Shown here one piece after another: positions 46,625 through 56,565 of a stretch of DNA of 64,000 bases. Made by a program: the position numbers and the translations under genes. Source of the stretch: Sternotherus odoratus (taxonomy: Eukaryota; Chordata; Testudines; Kinosternidae). The notes beneath the pieces are model-generated. The model ran no database searches. It was given only the letters and a program-made list of their open reading frames with translations, and was not told where the DNA came from. The stretch covers positions 287,439,041 through 287,503,040 of the forward strand of contig JAVMKO010000001.1 in the NCBI GenBank assembly GCA_032164245.1. Direction: 5' to 3'. How positions within the stretch are numbered: the stretch's first letter is position 1; each line of letters opens with the position of its first letter.

Positions 46625-46868
46625 ATAATAATGCTGGCAATTTGCCACAGTGGATAGAAAGCTGGATAGATCATCAGGCTCAACAGTAGTGATCAATGGC
46701 TCAGTGTCCAGCTGGCAGCAGGTATCAAGTGGAGTGCCCCAGGGATCTGTCCTGGGGCAGGTTTTGTTCAACATCTTCATTAATGATCTGGATGATGGGA
46801 TGGACTGCACCCTCAGCAAATTCACAGATAATACTAAGCTGGGGGGGGGAGAGGTAGATATGCTAGAG

Positions 46869-47776
46869 CAGGGGTGGGAACCTCCGGCCCGCGGGCCCTA
46901 TACGGCCTGCCAAAGCACTCCGTCCAGCCCATGCGCGTCCCTGGCTGGTGGCTCCCCCAGGCGCTTCCCAGCCCCTTAGCTGAACGTGGCCTGGTGGCCC
47001 GGGGCGGCTCCGTGCTCGGCGAACAGGCCGGGAAGCACCTCGGGAGCCGCCGGCCAGGGACGCCAGGCGGGAGGCGCTTCCCAGCCCCTTCGCCGAACGC
47101 GGAGCCGCCCCCGCCTGGCGGTCCTGGGCAGCTCCGCGCTCGGCAAAGAGCCCAGGAAGTGCCTGGGGGAGCCACCGGCCAGTGACACGTGCGGGCTGCC
47201 AGGCGGGGGTGGCTCCACGCTCAGCGAAGGGACCGGGAAGCGCCTGGGGGAGCCGCTGGTGCCGCACGGCCACCATTAGCCGGGCGGGGTAAGGAGGAGC
47301 CGCGGGGAGCCAACGGTCAAGGGGATGTGGGGGAGAGGCAGGGCTGGGGGGCAGGCAAGGGGGGCAGGAGGCTGGGTTGGGAGTGGGAGGGGGGAGGCGG
47401 TTAGGTTCGGTGGGATGGGCTGGGCCAGGCAGGGGTGGGGGAGGAAAGGCGGTTAGATGGGGGGAGGCTGGGGGAGGGTAAAGGAAGATCACCCCCTACA
47501 CCCAGGCTGATAGCGGGAGCTGGCTGGGGCAGGCAGCAGGACCCCAGCTGGCAAGGGGCCAGCGGGGGAAACCCCAAAGCAGTGCAGGGCTAAGCACTCC
47601 GCCTGCCACTGCTTTTGGGTTTCCCCCGCTGGCCCCTTGCCAGCTGGGGTCTCAACTCCCATTGCCAGCCTGGGCTTCCTCAGGGGGGGAGGGGGAACGG
47701 CCCGCGAATGACATTATAAATGTCCAAATGGCCCTTCGCAGAAAAAAAGTTCCCCACCCCTGATTTAGCACCCCTG
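46869..47776. mobile_element. GC-rich non-autonomous hAT inside CR1, near-perfect 8-bp TSD
   Basis: Left end CAGGGGTGGGAACCTCC; right end GTTCCCCACCCCTG with a short extension to CACCCCTG at 47776. Flanks TGCTAGAG (46861-46868) and TGCTAGAA (47777-47784) match 7 of 8. The 908-bp interior is very GC-rich with repeated phrases GAAGCGCCTGGGGGAGCC, CCGAACGCGGAGCCG and a palindrome CCCCGCTGGCCCCTTGCC/GGCAAGGGGCCAGCGGGG (47552-47642). The large overlapping frames in it are GC-driven artefacts. Confidence 0.87.
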
Positions 47777-48603
47777 TGCTAGAAGGTAGGGATATGGTCC
47801 AGAGTGATCTAGACAATTTGGAGGATTGGGCTAAAAAAAATCTGATGAGGTTCAACAAGGACAAGTACAGAGTCCTACAGTTGGGAAGGAAGAAGCCCAT
47901 GCACTGCTACAGGCTGGGGACTGATTGGCTAAGCAGCAGTTTTGCAGAAAAGGACCTGGGAACTACAAGACAAGAAGCTGGATATGCGTCAACAATGTGC
48001 CCTTATTGCCAAGAAGGCGAATGGCATATTGGGCTGCATTAATAGGAGCATTGCCATCAGATTGTGGGAAGTGATTATTCCCCTCTATTTGGCACTGGTG
48101 AGGCCACATCTGGAGTATTGCATCCAGTTTTGGGGCCCCACTACAGAAAGAATGTGGACAAATTGGAGAGTCCAGCAGAGGTCACAATGAAAATGTTTAG
48201 GGGCCTGGGGCCCATGATTTCAAGGAGAGGCTGAGGGACCTGGGGTTATTTTGTCTGCAGAAGAGAAGAGTAAGGGAGGATTTGATAGCAGCTTCAACTA
48301 TCTGAAGAGGGGTTCCAAAGAGGATAAATCTAGACTGTTCTCAGCAGTGGCAGTTGACAGAACAAGAAGCAGTGGTCTCAAGTTCCAGTGTGGGAGGTCT
48401 ATATTAGGAAAAGCTATTTCACTAGGAGGGTGGTGAAGCACTGGAATGGGTTAACTAGGAAGGTGATGGTATCTCCATCCTTAGAGGTTTTTAAGGCCCT
48501 GGCTGAGATGATTTAGTTGGGTTTGGTCCTGATTTGAGCAGGAGGTTGTACTAGATGATCTCCTAAGATCTCTTCCAACCCTAATTTTCTATGACTCTAT
48601 GAT

Positions 48604-50149
48604 ACTGTCAAGAATGCATCCTGACAGAGACTGGTGTCAGTGAAACACCACTGGACATCCATCACTAATAAATGTAATCCATGTTCAGACATCCACTGCA
48701 TCTATTCTCGGTGGACTTGAGGTAACGTATTACATAACTGTAAACTCCTTACTAGTTACGTCTATCAATAATGTGCCTTCTCTGCATTGGAAACTTATCA
48801 TTATTTACATCTTCCAGTTATCCGGGGGTTTATAAACAGTCATGGGAGAACCTCAAAGTTTGGAGGCTAGATTCACATTGGATGAGAATCTTGATAGGTT
48901 GGGTGTTTTTTAATCTAATCAGCAAAATGGGATTGAAAATCTCCTTGTAATCTGCTTTTTAATGCAGGACTCCTGATGCTTCTCGCTTCTACTCTGTCTT
49001 GAAATAGCATGTACCAAATTGTGGATTTTACATTTATGGTTCACTTTGGAGGGAGAGGAGCTGCCCTTCAACAGAAGCCCAGGGAGGAGTTCTTGCTGAC
49101 TCACTGGGTTCCTCTTGGGGTTTTGGGTAGGGCTGTTGGGGAATTTTTTGATAAAACAGCGGTTCACTGGAAAATGTCTATTTGTTGAAACCTAATTTTT
49201 TTTCATGGGGAATATAGTAGTTTAGACCAAACTTTAACCAGGAATCTTTGTTCACGGTCTAGAATGGAATTTCTGGTCAAAATGTGACCATAAGAGACAC
49301 CCCAGACAGCCTAGTGGTCGAGGCATGCATCTGGGATGTGGGAAACCCAGGTTGAAGAGCCTGGTCTGCTATTCCCCCACATCCCAAGTGTGTGCCATAA
49401 CCATCATGCTATTGATCAGGCGAGAAGACTTGTATGGATGTATTATGCCTGCATTGAATCATAGTCCTCCTTAAGAAAGAGGTCTTTATTAAATTAAAGA
49501 AAACAGCTACAACAACAGACAAGCTGTTTCCACACAGGCTTTGTTTCTTGTTTACCAGGGAATTCTGTGCAGTACACAGACATCTAGTGGCTAAATAACT
49601 GCAAGTAAACATTTTATGAGAGCGTGGCTCAGTCTTCATGGCCATTTGTTCCTTGGCTGCTTCTGAGAGCTTGTCTTCACTGCAGTGTTAAATCAAGGTA
49701 TAACCTGAGTGTTGCCCCTAACCTGACTCCCATTCTCAAACACAGCTCTCCAGCTCAAGTTAAATGGTGCTTTAACATTGAGCTAGCTCATGTGTCGAGG
49801 GCTGGGTTGAAGATAGAGTGCTGCTGATGCTCATGCTAGTAATGCAATGGAGACTCAGCTCCAATCATAGTCCCATAGCTAGGACATCAACACAGGGAGA
49901 GGGGCAGACTGACTGCAAGAGAAGAGGGGCAGTTTTGCCAGCCTTCAGAAGCTTGGGTACTTAGTGAAAAATGCAGTCTCCGTCAGAAGCCTTTTTTATT
50001 TACTTTTTATGAAATAAGAGAAAAATAAGATGTGATTGTTCAGTATTACAAAATATTCAATCATTCAACAAATTCAAATTCAAAAACATAAAAGTATCGA
50101 TCTTAACATGAAAGTTCTGTGTCACATAAAGCCAATTCAGGAAACTAGA
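48604..50149. other. Unclassified sequence with short repeat fragments
   Basis: 49130-49280 belongs to the degraded AAATTTTC-type family. CAGCCTAGTGGTCGAGGCAT (49306-49325) is tRNA-like. GAGCTTGTCTTCACTGCAGT (49668-49687) resembles a MITE terminus related to 58411. No coding evidence. Confidence 0.35.
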
Positions 50150-51181
50150 GCTCAAGTCTTCTTGGATAATGGCCCCTGAATTTCTCCATAAAGATATCCA
50201 GGTTCAGTTCTGAAGTCAAATCACTTCTATATGATGGGAGAATTAGGTTTCTCTTTCTCTTATGGCTCATGCTCATCCTCTGGTGTGATAAATTATTTTC
50301 AAATAAGAAAAGGAATTCTCACAAGCTCCCATTGATACTCCAAACAACAAGACCGCTCTAGGCATTTCAAAAATACATGGGAAAGCCTCTGTTAATTCCT
50401 TGGCAGTACCTAGAACATCTTCAAATTCTTTGTAATTTTTCTTATCCATCAGTGGTTTAAATACAACCATTTCAGCTTTCACCTTCTGAATATCTAATCC
50501 AAGCACGTCAATCAAAGTACCCACTGATTCCAGTTTTAAGAAGTCTGGACTGCTGGTGGAATAGATTGCTGACAAGCTTTTATATAACTTGGAGTTCTGC
50601 TTTGCAATTCACCATTGGTTTCATCAATCAATTCATGATAAGTCTTGGACTACAGATGCTCACTTACACTTTGGAATCCTAGTAAGAGCTCAGTGACTAT
50701 TGAATCTTGACATTGTGGCTCTTTTGATGGCACATCTTCATGTTGATGCTTCATTGCATGCATCTTTCAGAACAGGGTACTTGGATGAAGTCTCTGCAGG
50801 AAAAAATCTTCAAACATCTTTCTTTGCTGAAGTGCTTCAGAGGCAACAGTAATCAATTCAACTCTTTTAGCAAGATGCATTTGTTCTGTTTGAAGGTAAT
50901 TGTTCACAGGAGCAAAACCTTTCAAAGTCATTCTCAGCTAAGAACAAGATTTTGGATGATTCTGTTACTTCCAACAGCCCTTGCTTCAATTGATAGATTG
51001 CCATATCCATTCACAAAATTTGACAGAATAATCTGAATCTCTTCCAAATTGAGGATGATTTCCCAGGTTATCGGGTGACCAGTCCATCTTGTTTCTATTT
51101 CTGTTCTTGTTTCTTGAGTCTTTGCAGGTGCTGGCTTTTGTACAGCACATTTCACTTCATGCCTGCAAAAAAATGTGTATA
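50150..51181 (-). pseudogene. hAT transposase fossil (ZMYM/TTF type), C-terminal half
   Basis: Minus-strand frames read the C-terminal hAT dimerisation region: the open piece 50575-50273 has FLKLESVGTLIDVLGLD and SVGACENSFSYLKIIYHTR-like text (VSMGACENSFSYLKIIYHTR), then a frameshift into MSHKRKRNLI and LNLDIFMEKFRG near 50270-50170. 51155-50934 gives TRWTGHPITWEIILNLEEIQ and FVNGYGNLSIEARAVG. The order matches TTF-type zinc-finger hAT transposases (DUF4371 plus hAT C-terminus). It continues at 52101-52515 beyond a solo LTR. Multiple frameshifts make it inactive. Confidence 0.82.
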
Positions 51182-51186
51182 GACTT

Positions 51187-52095
51187 TGTAAGGGAGTCGG
51201 TCACTCACCCGGCGGCGCCCCCGTCTGGTCGTCTGGGAATTAGCTCTTTTTGACCCTGGAGCGCCCTCTGCCGGCCGACGTCCGCTTCTCCACACTCTGG
51301 CCCCGTGTCCCTCCTGGACCCCGGAACCCCTTGCTGAGGGTGCTGCACCCCTGCAGTACCCCCCTTGTCTCAGGGTCTCCCCTCCCTGGGGAACCCAACA
51401 CCCACTATCCCCAACTTGCCTCAGATACGGCCACTGCCAGTCACCACTGCCTCAGTTTCTCTGAGGCTGACTGCAGTCTCATGGCTACTCATCACCGGCA
51501 AGAAGGGGTTGGCCTGCTGCTCCTAACCAGCCCAGGGCTGCCCCCTTGCAACCCCCAGTACCCCGTGGGTCGGGCCTTCCCTAGGCTCAGCAAGCTGGGG
51601 CCCTTTCACTAGAGCTTAGGCTCCCTGGCTCCCAGCTGCCTTGCCCTCGCCCTGTCCCAGTCTGGGTGCTCTGATAAAGGCTCCCTGCAGCCAGGCCCTG
51701 TTTCCCTCTGCTTGCAGAGGAGACTGCCCCCTTGCAATCCCCAGTACCCCGTGGGTCGGGCCTTCCCTAGGCTCCGCAAGCTGGAGCCCTCTCCCTAGAG
51801 CTCAGGCTCCCTGGCTCCCAGCTGCCTCACCCACGCCCTGTCCCAGTCCGGGTACTTTGCAGCCAGGCCCTGTCTCCTGCTACCTACAGAGTAGACTGAC
51901 CTCAGAGTAAACTCACTCTCCCCTTCTCTCTAACTCCTGCCTCCCAGGCTTTTATACAGCCTGGAATGTTTGGGGTGTGGCCACACAGCTGAGCCTGCTT
52001 TCCACTCAAGCCTGCTAGCAGGCTCCCAGCCACAAACCCTCTTTCCAGGGCTATTCCAGCCCTGGCCGGCAGGGAGCGGGGAGCACCCCGCTACA
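51187..52095 (+). mobile_element. Solo LTR C, 5-bp TSD GACTT, inserted in hAT transposase
   Basis: Starts TGTAAGGGAGTCGGTCACTC and ends GAGCACCCCGCTACA, with GACTT at 51182-51186 and 52096-52100. GCGCCCCCGTCTGGTCGTCT and GAATTAGCTC match the other three solo LTRs. An imperfect 186-bp tandem duplication (from 51538 and 51724) enlarges U3. TATA-like CTTTTATACAGCC lies near 51951. No genes remain. Confidence 0.9.
51538..51898 (+). repeat. Imperfect 186-bp tandem duplication in solo LTR C
   Basis: CTGCCCCCTTGCAACCCCCA (51538) and CTGCCCCCTTGCAATCCCCA (51724) begin two copies that both contain AGTACCCCGTGGGTCGGGCC, differ at scattered sites, and have an indel near CCCTGTCCCAGTC. Copies are similar but not identical, so this duplication is older than the one in LTR A and covers a different part of U3. 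Confidence 0.85.
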
Positions 52096-52100
52096 GACTT

Positions 52101-52515
52101 ACATTTGTATTGTTCTGTTGTAAATGCATTTATACACCTTCTTTGCACCCTGACATAACTTTAACAACATCAAAGTGAGAACATAAGGTATTCTGAGGGT
52201 CAAGACCTAGTTTGTGGAGGTCTTTCAAAATGTGTTGTGTAATATCCTCAGATGTGAGGACATTCAATTGGACTACACCATTAAGTCCCTCATTGGTTTT
52301 GCCATCAACAAAGTAGTGTAAAACAGTGGACAAACTTTGTACACTCACAGCATCCCTTGTCAAGTTCTTTTGCCTGAACCAGGCAGTTTTCACATTTCAC
52401 AAAACCTTTGGCTTGAGAGAGGACATTTGTCCAATTGCAAAATCCAGATTGGATAGAAACCATATCAGCTCCCAGTCTGCAGGGAGGTTTACCAAGTATA
52501 CAAAGCGGCAAAGTG
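52101..52515 (-). pseudogene. Same hAT transposase fossil, N-terminal half
   Basis: Minus-strand text includes a TTF-type zinc-finger stretch (CRLGADMVSIQSGFCNW with KGFVKCENC, 52490-52380), then FVDGKTNEGLNGVVQLNVL and LHKLGLDPQNTLCSHFDVVK (52310-52170) with VMSGCKEGV, the DUF4371-type core equivalent of LGLDPxN...GYDGAxNMSGxxxGV. The expected catalytic Asp pair is not clearly preserved and the region between the zinc finger and DUF4371 is deleted. Confidence 0.8.
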
Positions 52516-53965
52516 TCTGTGACTAGACCCTGCCTACCTGTTTGGAAGAGAGAGAAGAGATGAGAGAGTTCCTTTTCAATCGTGGGGGGAAAGCTCTTTT
52601 TAGAGCATACGCGAGAGCGTGGATGAACTGACTAGAAGTGGAATGCCCCTCTAGAACCGAGAAGAAGCCTTAGATGGAATGACTAAGGGACTGTGACACT
52701 ACTGAAGTGTCAAGGGGAACTCCTCGATTGACTGTCAACAGGGCTGTGAATGCCATTTCTGTTAAAGCTGATAAGGCCTTTTATTTTCGCTATCAGTTGT
52801 ATGCACACCCCAGCAATTCTTCTTGGAATGCGATTCCTTCGGAGGACATGCTCAGTTGACACATAATATTGACTTGGTGTCCAACAGAATGCAGTAAGAA
52901 GAACACGGAATGGATTTTATTAACACTGTTGAGCTGCTTGTGAATGATTTTGTGACTATACTTGCTTGTATAAGTGTGTGTGTGTATATATATATGTATA
53001 TATGTATGTATGTATATATGTATCTATGTATTTACACACAGACAAATTCTCTGGGAATTTTGTTTAGTGACATTTTTGACTCCTTTTGAGTGCTTAAACA
53101 GCTACATCTCGCGGCTTTTCAGGGTTTATCTGGTCACTTCCCGCTATGTGGAGTTGGCAACATGGCTGCAGAGGCCCTCTCTGCAGACATTTTCTTACCA
53201 GGCTTACACAATTTTTATTATAGGAGCAACAAACATGCTTAGTTTAAAGACAGACATGAATACCCTCTTCTCCCCAGGCTACTAGAATTGGGACTTTACT
53301 CTGTGGACCTAGAACTCAGGAGTAATTTGAATAGATGAGACTGTTGCAAAACGGGGATGAGAAGAAAATCAGGGCCAAATTTTCATCCTTGAATCTCATG
53401 CTACCTGATTTTATCCTAAGTGTGACATGTTAGGATTTAAATGTACCTCTTTTTCTTTTCCCCTTCTGTGTCTGATTTAATGACAAAATGGATAGGATAA
53501 GTTAGGTGCGTAAGCAAAAAGGCACCAGTGAGCGATCTATATATATACACCTTGATTTGCCATGTAATTATTTCCACAGCCTTTCAGTTTCATTAGGGAG
53601 TCTGGTGCGAGTCAGGATGTCGCTTATTTTTATTTAAAGGTTACGGGAAGGAAAATGAGTCCTGACATCTTCTCCAAGCAGACCTGATTTATCAGCTATC
53701 TGCCGTAACTCCATCGTTGTTCACTTCTACACTAGCTTGGCTTTCTAAATACAAAAAGGATATTTTCAGCTGGTTACCGGGCATTAGCCTGTTCATTTGT
53801 ATTGTTCAGCTGTGAGGTTTTTATACTTTTTTAAATTTTAACTGGAGTGGTCTAATTAGCTGTCATGAGGATTTGTGATGGAATACTAGGTACTGGAGCT
53901 CTTCATGGAAATGTTGACTTTCTCCAGCAGATGCAGCTTGCTAAACCCATCCTAGATATAAAGTA
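52516..53965. other. Unclassified sequence
   Basis: A microsatellite is listed separately. The block 53500-53800 is not part of any repeat I recognise and looks like old unique sequence. Confidence 0.3.
52974..53034 (+). repeat. (TG)n/(TATG)n microsatellite
   Basis: GTGTGTGTGTATATATATAT grading into TATGTATG repeats. Compound and likely variable. Confidence 0.9.
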
Positions 53966-54220
53966 GCTTGTTCCAGCAGCTAGCCTGCTGGTTTGGGAAT
54001 TGGAACACTTGGTTTCTTTCCTGGCTCTGCCATGACCTACCTGTAATCAAGTCACATCCCCACTCTGTACCTCAGTTCCCCTCCCACCCTTTGTCTTGTT
54101 TTTATTTAGCCTATCAGTTCTCTCAGGCGGGGACTTTCTCAAACTGTGTATATACAGTACTTAGTACAATGGGGCCTTGATCTTGATTGAGGTTTCTAGG
54201 TACTACCATAATACAAATAC
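53966..54220 (+). mobile_element. CORE/MIR-type SINE
   Basis: TTGGGAATTGGAACACTTGG and CCTGGCTCTGCCATGACC form the head; AATCAAGTCACATCCCCACT and TCTGTACCTCAGTTCCCC the CORE region; CAGTACTTAGTACAATGGGG the tail. Divergent and old. Confidence 0.75.
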
Positions 54221-54417
54221 GAAGGTAGGTGGGAGTGGCTCTTAGCACAGATGGAACTAGAGTCTGGGGACAAGAGGTCCTGCAGGAAATTCCTAGGAAT
54301 CGCACACCTCAGAGAGAGCTGAAGATGAGCTATATTTTGAATTGTTGTTTCAACAACCAATCTAAAGAACCACTTCGCGGAAGAAGGGTGTGCTGTGTGG
54401 TCAGGATTTTGAGCATA
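54221..54417. other. Unclassified spacer ending at a Helitron insertion site
   Basis: No feature. The last base (A, 54417) is the host A of the A|T Helitron target. Confidence 0.4.
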
Positions 54418-55641
54418 TCTATATATATAAAAGTCAAATGGTGTATGCGTGTATGCGTGTGTGTATGTACGTTCCCTTACTCCTTCCACACCGTTTGAGC
54501 TAGAGACTTGAAATTTGGTACAGTTATAGGCCTTATGGTCCTAATCAGGGTAAGAGTTGAAAATTTTTCAAATCTCACCTCTGACGCCCCCCAGGGGTCA
54601 AATTCTTTAAAGCCCATTCACATCAGCTGGGCAGCAGATTAACACCTGCTGTTATCTGTGACATAGTTATGATGTAATAATACCCCCCTCCAATGGACCC
54701 CGCACTCGCTCAGCTCTCTGCCCCCACCCCACCCTCCAACGGCCCCGGCACTCGCTCAGCTCTCTCCCCCTTCCCGCCCTCCAACGGACCCCACACTCGC
54801 TCAGCTCTCTTCCCCCCATCCAGGGGCCCCCACACTTGCTGAGCTCTCTCCCCCCTCAGGAAAGAATCAAAAAATTTTAAAATCTCCCCCCCTCCCTCCC
54901 TCCAATGCCCCCCCCACTCGCTCAGCTCCCCCCCCCCTCCCCAACGGACCTTGCACTCGCTCAGCTCTCTCGCCCCTCAGGTAAGAATCGAAATTTTTTT
55001 AAATCTCCCCCTCCTCCCCCCACTCCACGCCCCCCACCCACTCGCTCAGCTCTCTCCCCCCTCCCACCCTCCAACGGACCCCACACTCACTCAGCTCTCT
55101 GCCCCCGCCCCCCCTCCAACAGCCCCGGCACTCGCTCAGCTCTCTCCCCTCTCTCCCCCTCCAATGGACCCCACACTCGCTCAGCTCTCTTCCCCCCATC
55201 CAAGGGGCCCCACACTCACTGAGCTCTCTCCCCCCTCAGGAAAGAATTGAATTTTTTTTAAATCTCACCCCCCTCCCTCCCTCCAACGGCCCCCGCACTT
55301 GCTCAGCTCCCTCCCCTCCCCCCCCCCAACGAACCTTGCACTCGCTCAGCTCTCTCGCCCCTCAGGTAAGAATCGAAAAAATTTAAAATCTCCCCCTCCT
55401 CCCCCCACTCCAATGCCCCCCACCCACTCGCTCAGCTCTCTCCCCCCTCCCACCCTCCAACAGACCCTGCACTCGCTCAGCTCTCTGCCCCTGCCCCCCC
55501 TCCAACGGCCCCGGCACTCGCTCAGCTCTCTCCCTCCTCCCCCCTCCAACGGACCCCACACTCGCTCAGCTCTCTTTGAGCAATGCTGGGTCCCCTTCCC
55601 CCCCTCCGACGGACCCGAGCAACGCCGGGTATTTCGGCTAG
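54418..55641 (+). mobile_element. Non-autonomous Helitron, complete, filled with minisatellite
   Basis: Begins TCTATATATATAAAAGTC after host A and ends with the hairpin ACCCG-agcaacgc-CGGGT, a 7-nt spacer ATTTCGG and CTAG before host T (55642). The 5' part has CCGTTTGAGCTAGAGACTTG and AAATTTGGTACAG, typical of Helitron 5' regions. From 54690 to 55600 it is minisatellite. A degraded copy of the terminal hairpin text (GAGCAATGCTGGGT) lies at 55579-55592, about 40 bp upstream of the true end, suggesting an older terminus or array duplication. No Rep or helicase. Confidence 0.9.
54690..55600 (+). repeat. C-rich minisatellite, units near 45 bp
   Basis: Repeats built on CACTCGCTCAGCTCTCTCCC and CCTCCAACGGACCCC with C-run length variation. 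Higher-order blocks of about 390-400 bp are visible: the TAAGAATCG/AAATTTTTTTAAATC spacer recurs at about 54860, 54983, 55243 and 55370. Long frames through it are artefacts of stop-poor sequence. Confidence 0.88.
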
Positions 55642-55941
55642 TCTGCAATAAATTATCTTGGGAAGAGACATAGGAAAGATTTGAGGGGCAGAATTGGGAC
55701 CACTCCAAACAATCATGGCACATAGCTGGATTCACTTTTCATTCAGCAAAACATTCATAGAGCTTCCCCATATAGTGGACTAACTCCAGAGAGGTCAAGT
55801 CCAGTTTCAAGTGGACAAGGGAACCACATCACAAAATGACCACTGTAATTGGGACTTCAGTGGTAGTCTCCGCAGTGAGACCATAGGAGGAAGGAGTTAT
55901 CCTTCCCCCCGCTCCAGCACTTCAGGGTTGAGAAAAAAATG
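55642..55941. other. Unclassified spacer
   Basis: Between a Helitron and a Penelope-like element; no feature recognised. Confidence 0.3.
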
Positions 55942-56039
55942 TATGGCAAAAAGAACAAGGAGCATTCGTGGCACCTTAGAGACTAACAGATTTATTTGGG
56001 CATACGCTTCCGTGGGCTAAAACCCACTTCATCAGATGA

Positions 56040-56054
56040 ATTATATATATAAAT

Positions 56055-56089
<35 letters not shown>

Positions 56090-56092
56090 AAC
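56040..56092 (+). repeat. (TA)n-rich microsatellite
   Basis: TATATATATAAATATATATA patterns adjoining the left arm of the Penelope-like hairpin. Confidence 0.9.
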
Positions 56093-56381
56093 TTCAAAAA
56101 TAGACTCCAGTGAGAAACTGCTGAACTGGGTTTAATTTGCAAACTGGATACCGTTCAATTAGGCTGGAATAAAAACTGGGAGTGTGTGGGTCATTACACA
56201 GACTGAAATCTGTTTCCCCATGCTAAGTTTTCCCCTACTGTTACTTACACCTTCTTGTCAACTGTTTGAAATGGGCCATCCTAATTATTACAAAATGTTT
56301 TTTTTTCTCCTACGGATAATAGCTCACCTGAATTGATTAGTCTCATAGAGTTAGTATGGTAACCCCCATCTTCTCATGTTC

Positions 56382-56411
56382 TCTCTCTCTCTCTATATAT
56401 ATATATATACA
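56382..56411 (+). repeat. (CT)n(AT)n microsatellite
   Basis: CTCTCTCTCTCTCT followed by ATATATATATATATA inside the Penelope-like element. Confidence 0.9.
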
Positions 56412-56565
56412 CATCTTCCTACTTTATGTTCCACTCTATGCACCTGATGAAGTGGGTTTTAGCCCACGGAAGCGTATGCCCAAATAAATCTGTTAGTCTC
56501 TAAGGTGCCCCAAGTATTCCTCATTCTTTTTGTGGATACAGACTAACACTGCTACCACTGTGAAA

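Larger units (their letters stand above)
44726..48603 (+). pseudogene. Long CR1 LINE, interrupted by at least two insertions
   Basis: CR1 segments: 44726-45777, 46625-46868, 47785-48603. The first has NYRPINLTS (45627-45653). The second has FTDNTKL (46821-46841), where the catalytic FADD has become FTDN. The third runs through TTGGCACTGGTGAGGCCACA to CTTCCAACCCTAATTTTCTA and ends near 48603. This is the longest CR1 here, and several stops and frameshifts inactivate it. Some pol sequence is missing between the first two segments. Confidence 0.88.
55942..56565 (+). mobile_element. Penelope-like element 3' end with inverted terminal copy
   Basis: Right terminus (56444-56509, plus sense) reads CTGATGAAGTGGGTTTTAGC and CCAAATAAATCTGTTAGTCT, followed by GATACAGACTAACACTGCTA. 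An exact inverted copy of 66 bp lies at the left (55970-56035). Between them CAGTGAGAAACTGCTGAACT and AACTGGGAGTGTGTGGGTCA match the 3' region next to the RT/GIY-YIG ORF of reptilian Penelope-like elements. An inverted terminal duplication is typical of 5'-truncated Penelope insertions. No RT remains. AT microsatellites lie inside. Confidence 0.75.

Noticed and set aside
46834..47492. 209-codon and 113-codon minus-strand frames
   Set aside because: They are contained in the GC-rich hAT at 46869-47776 with proline/alanine/arginine-rich text and no domain.
54905..55673. Pro/Ser-rich frames up to 129 codons
   Set aside because: They are read through the Helitron minisatellite; all phases are stop-poor.
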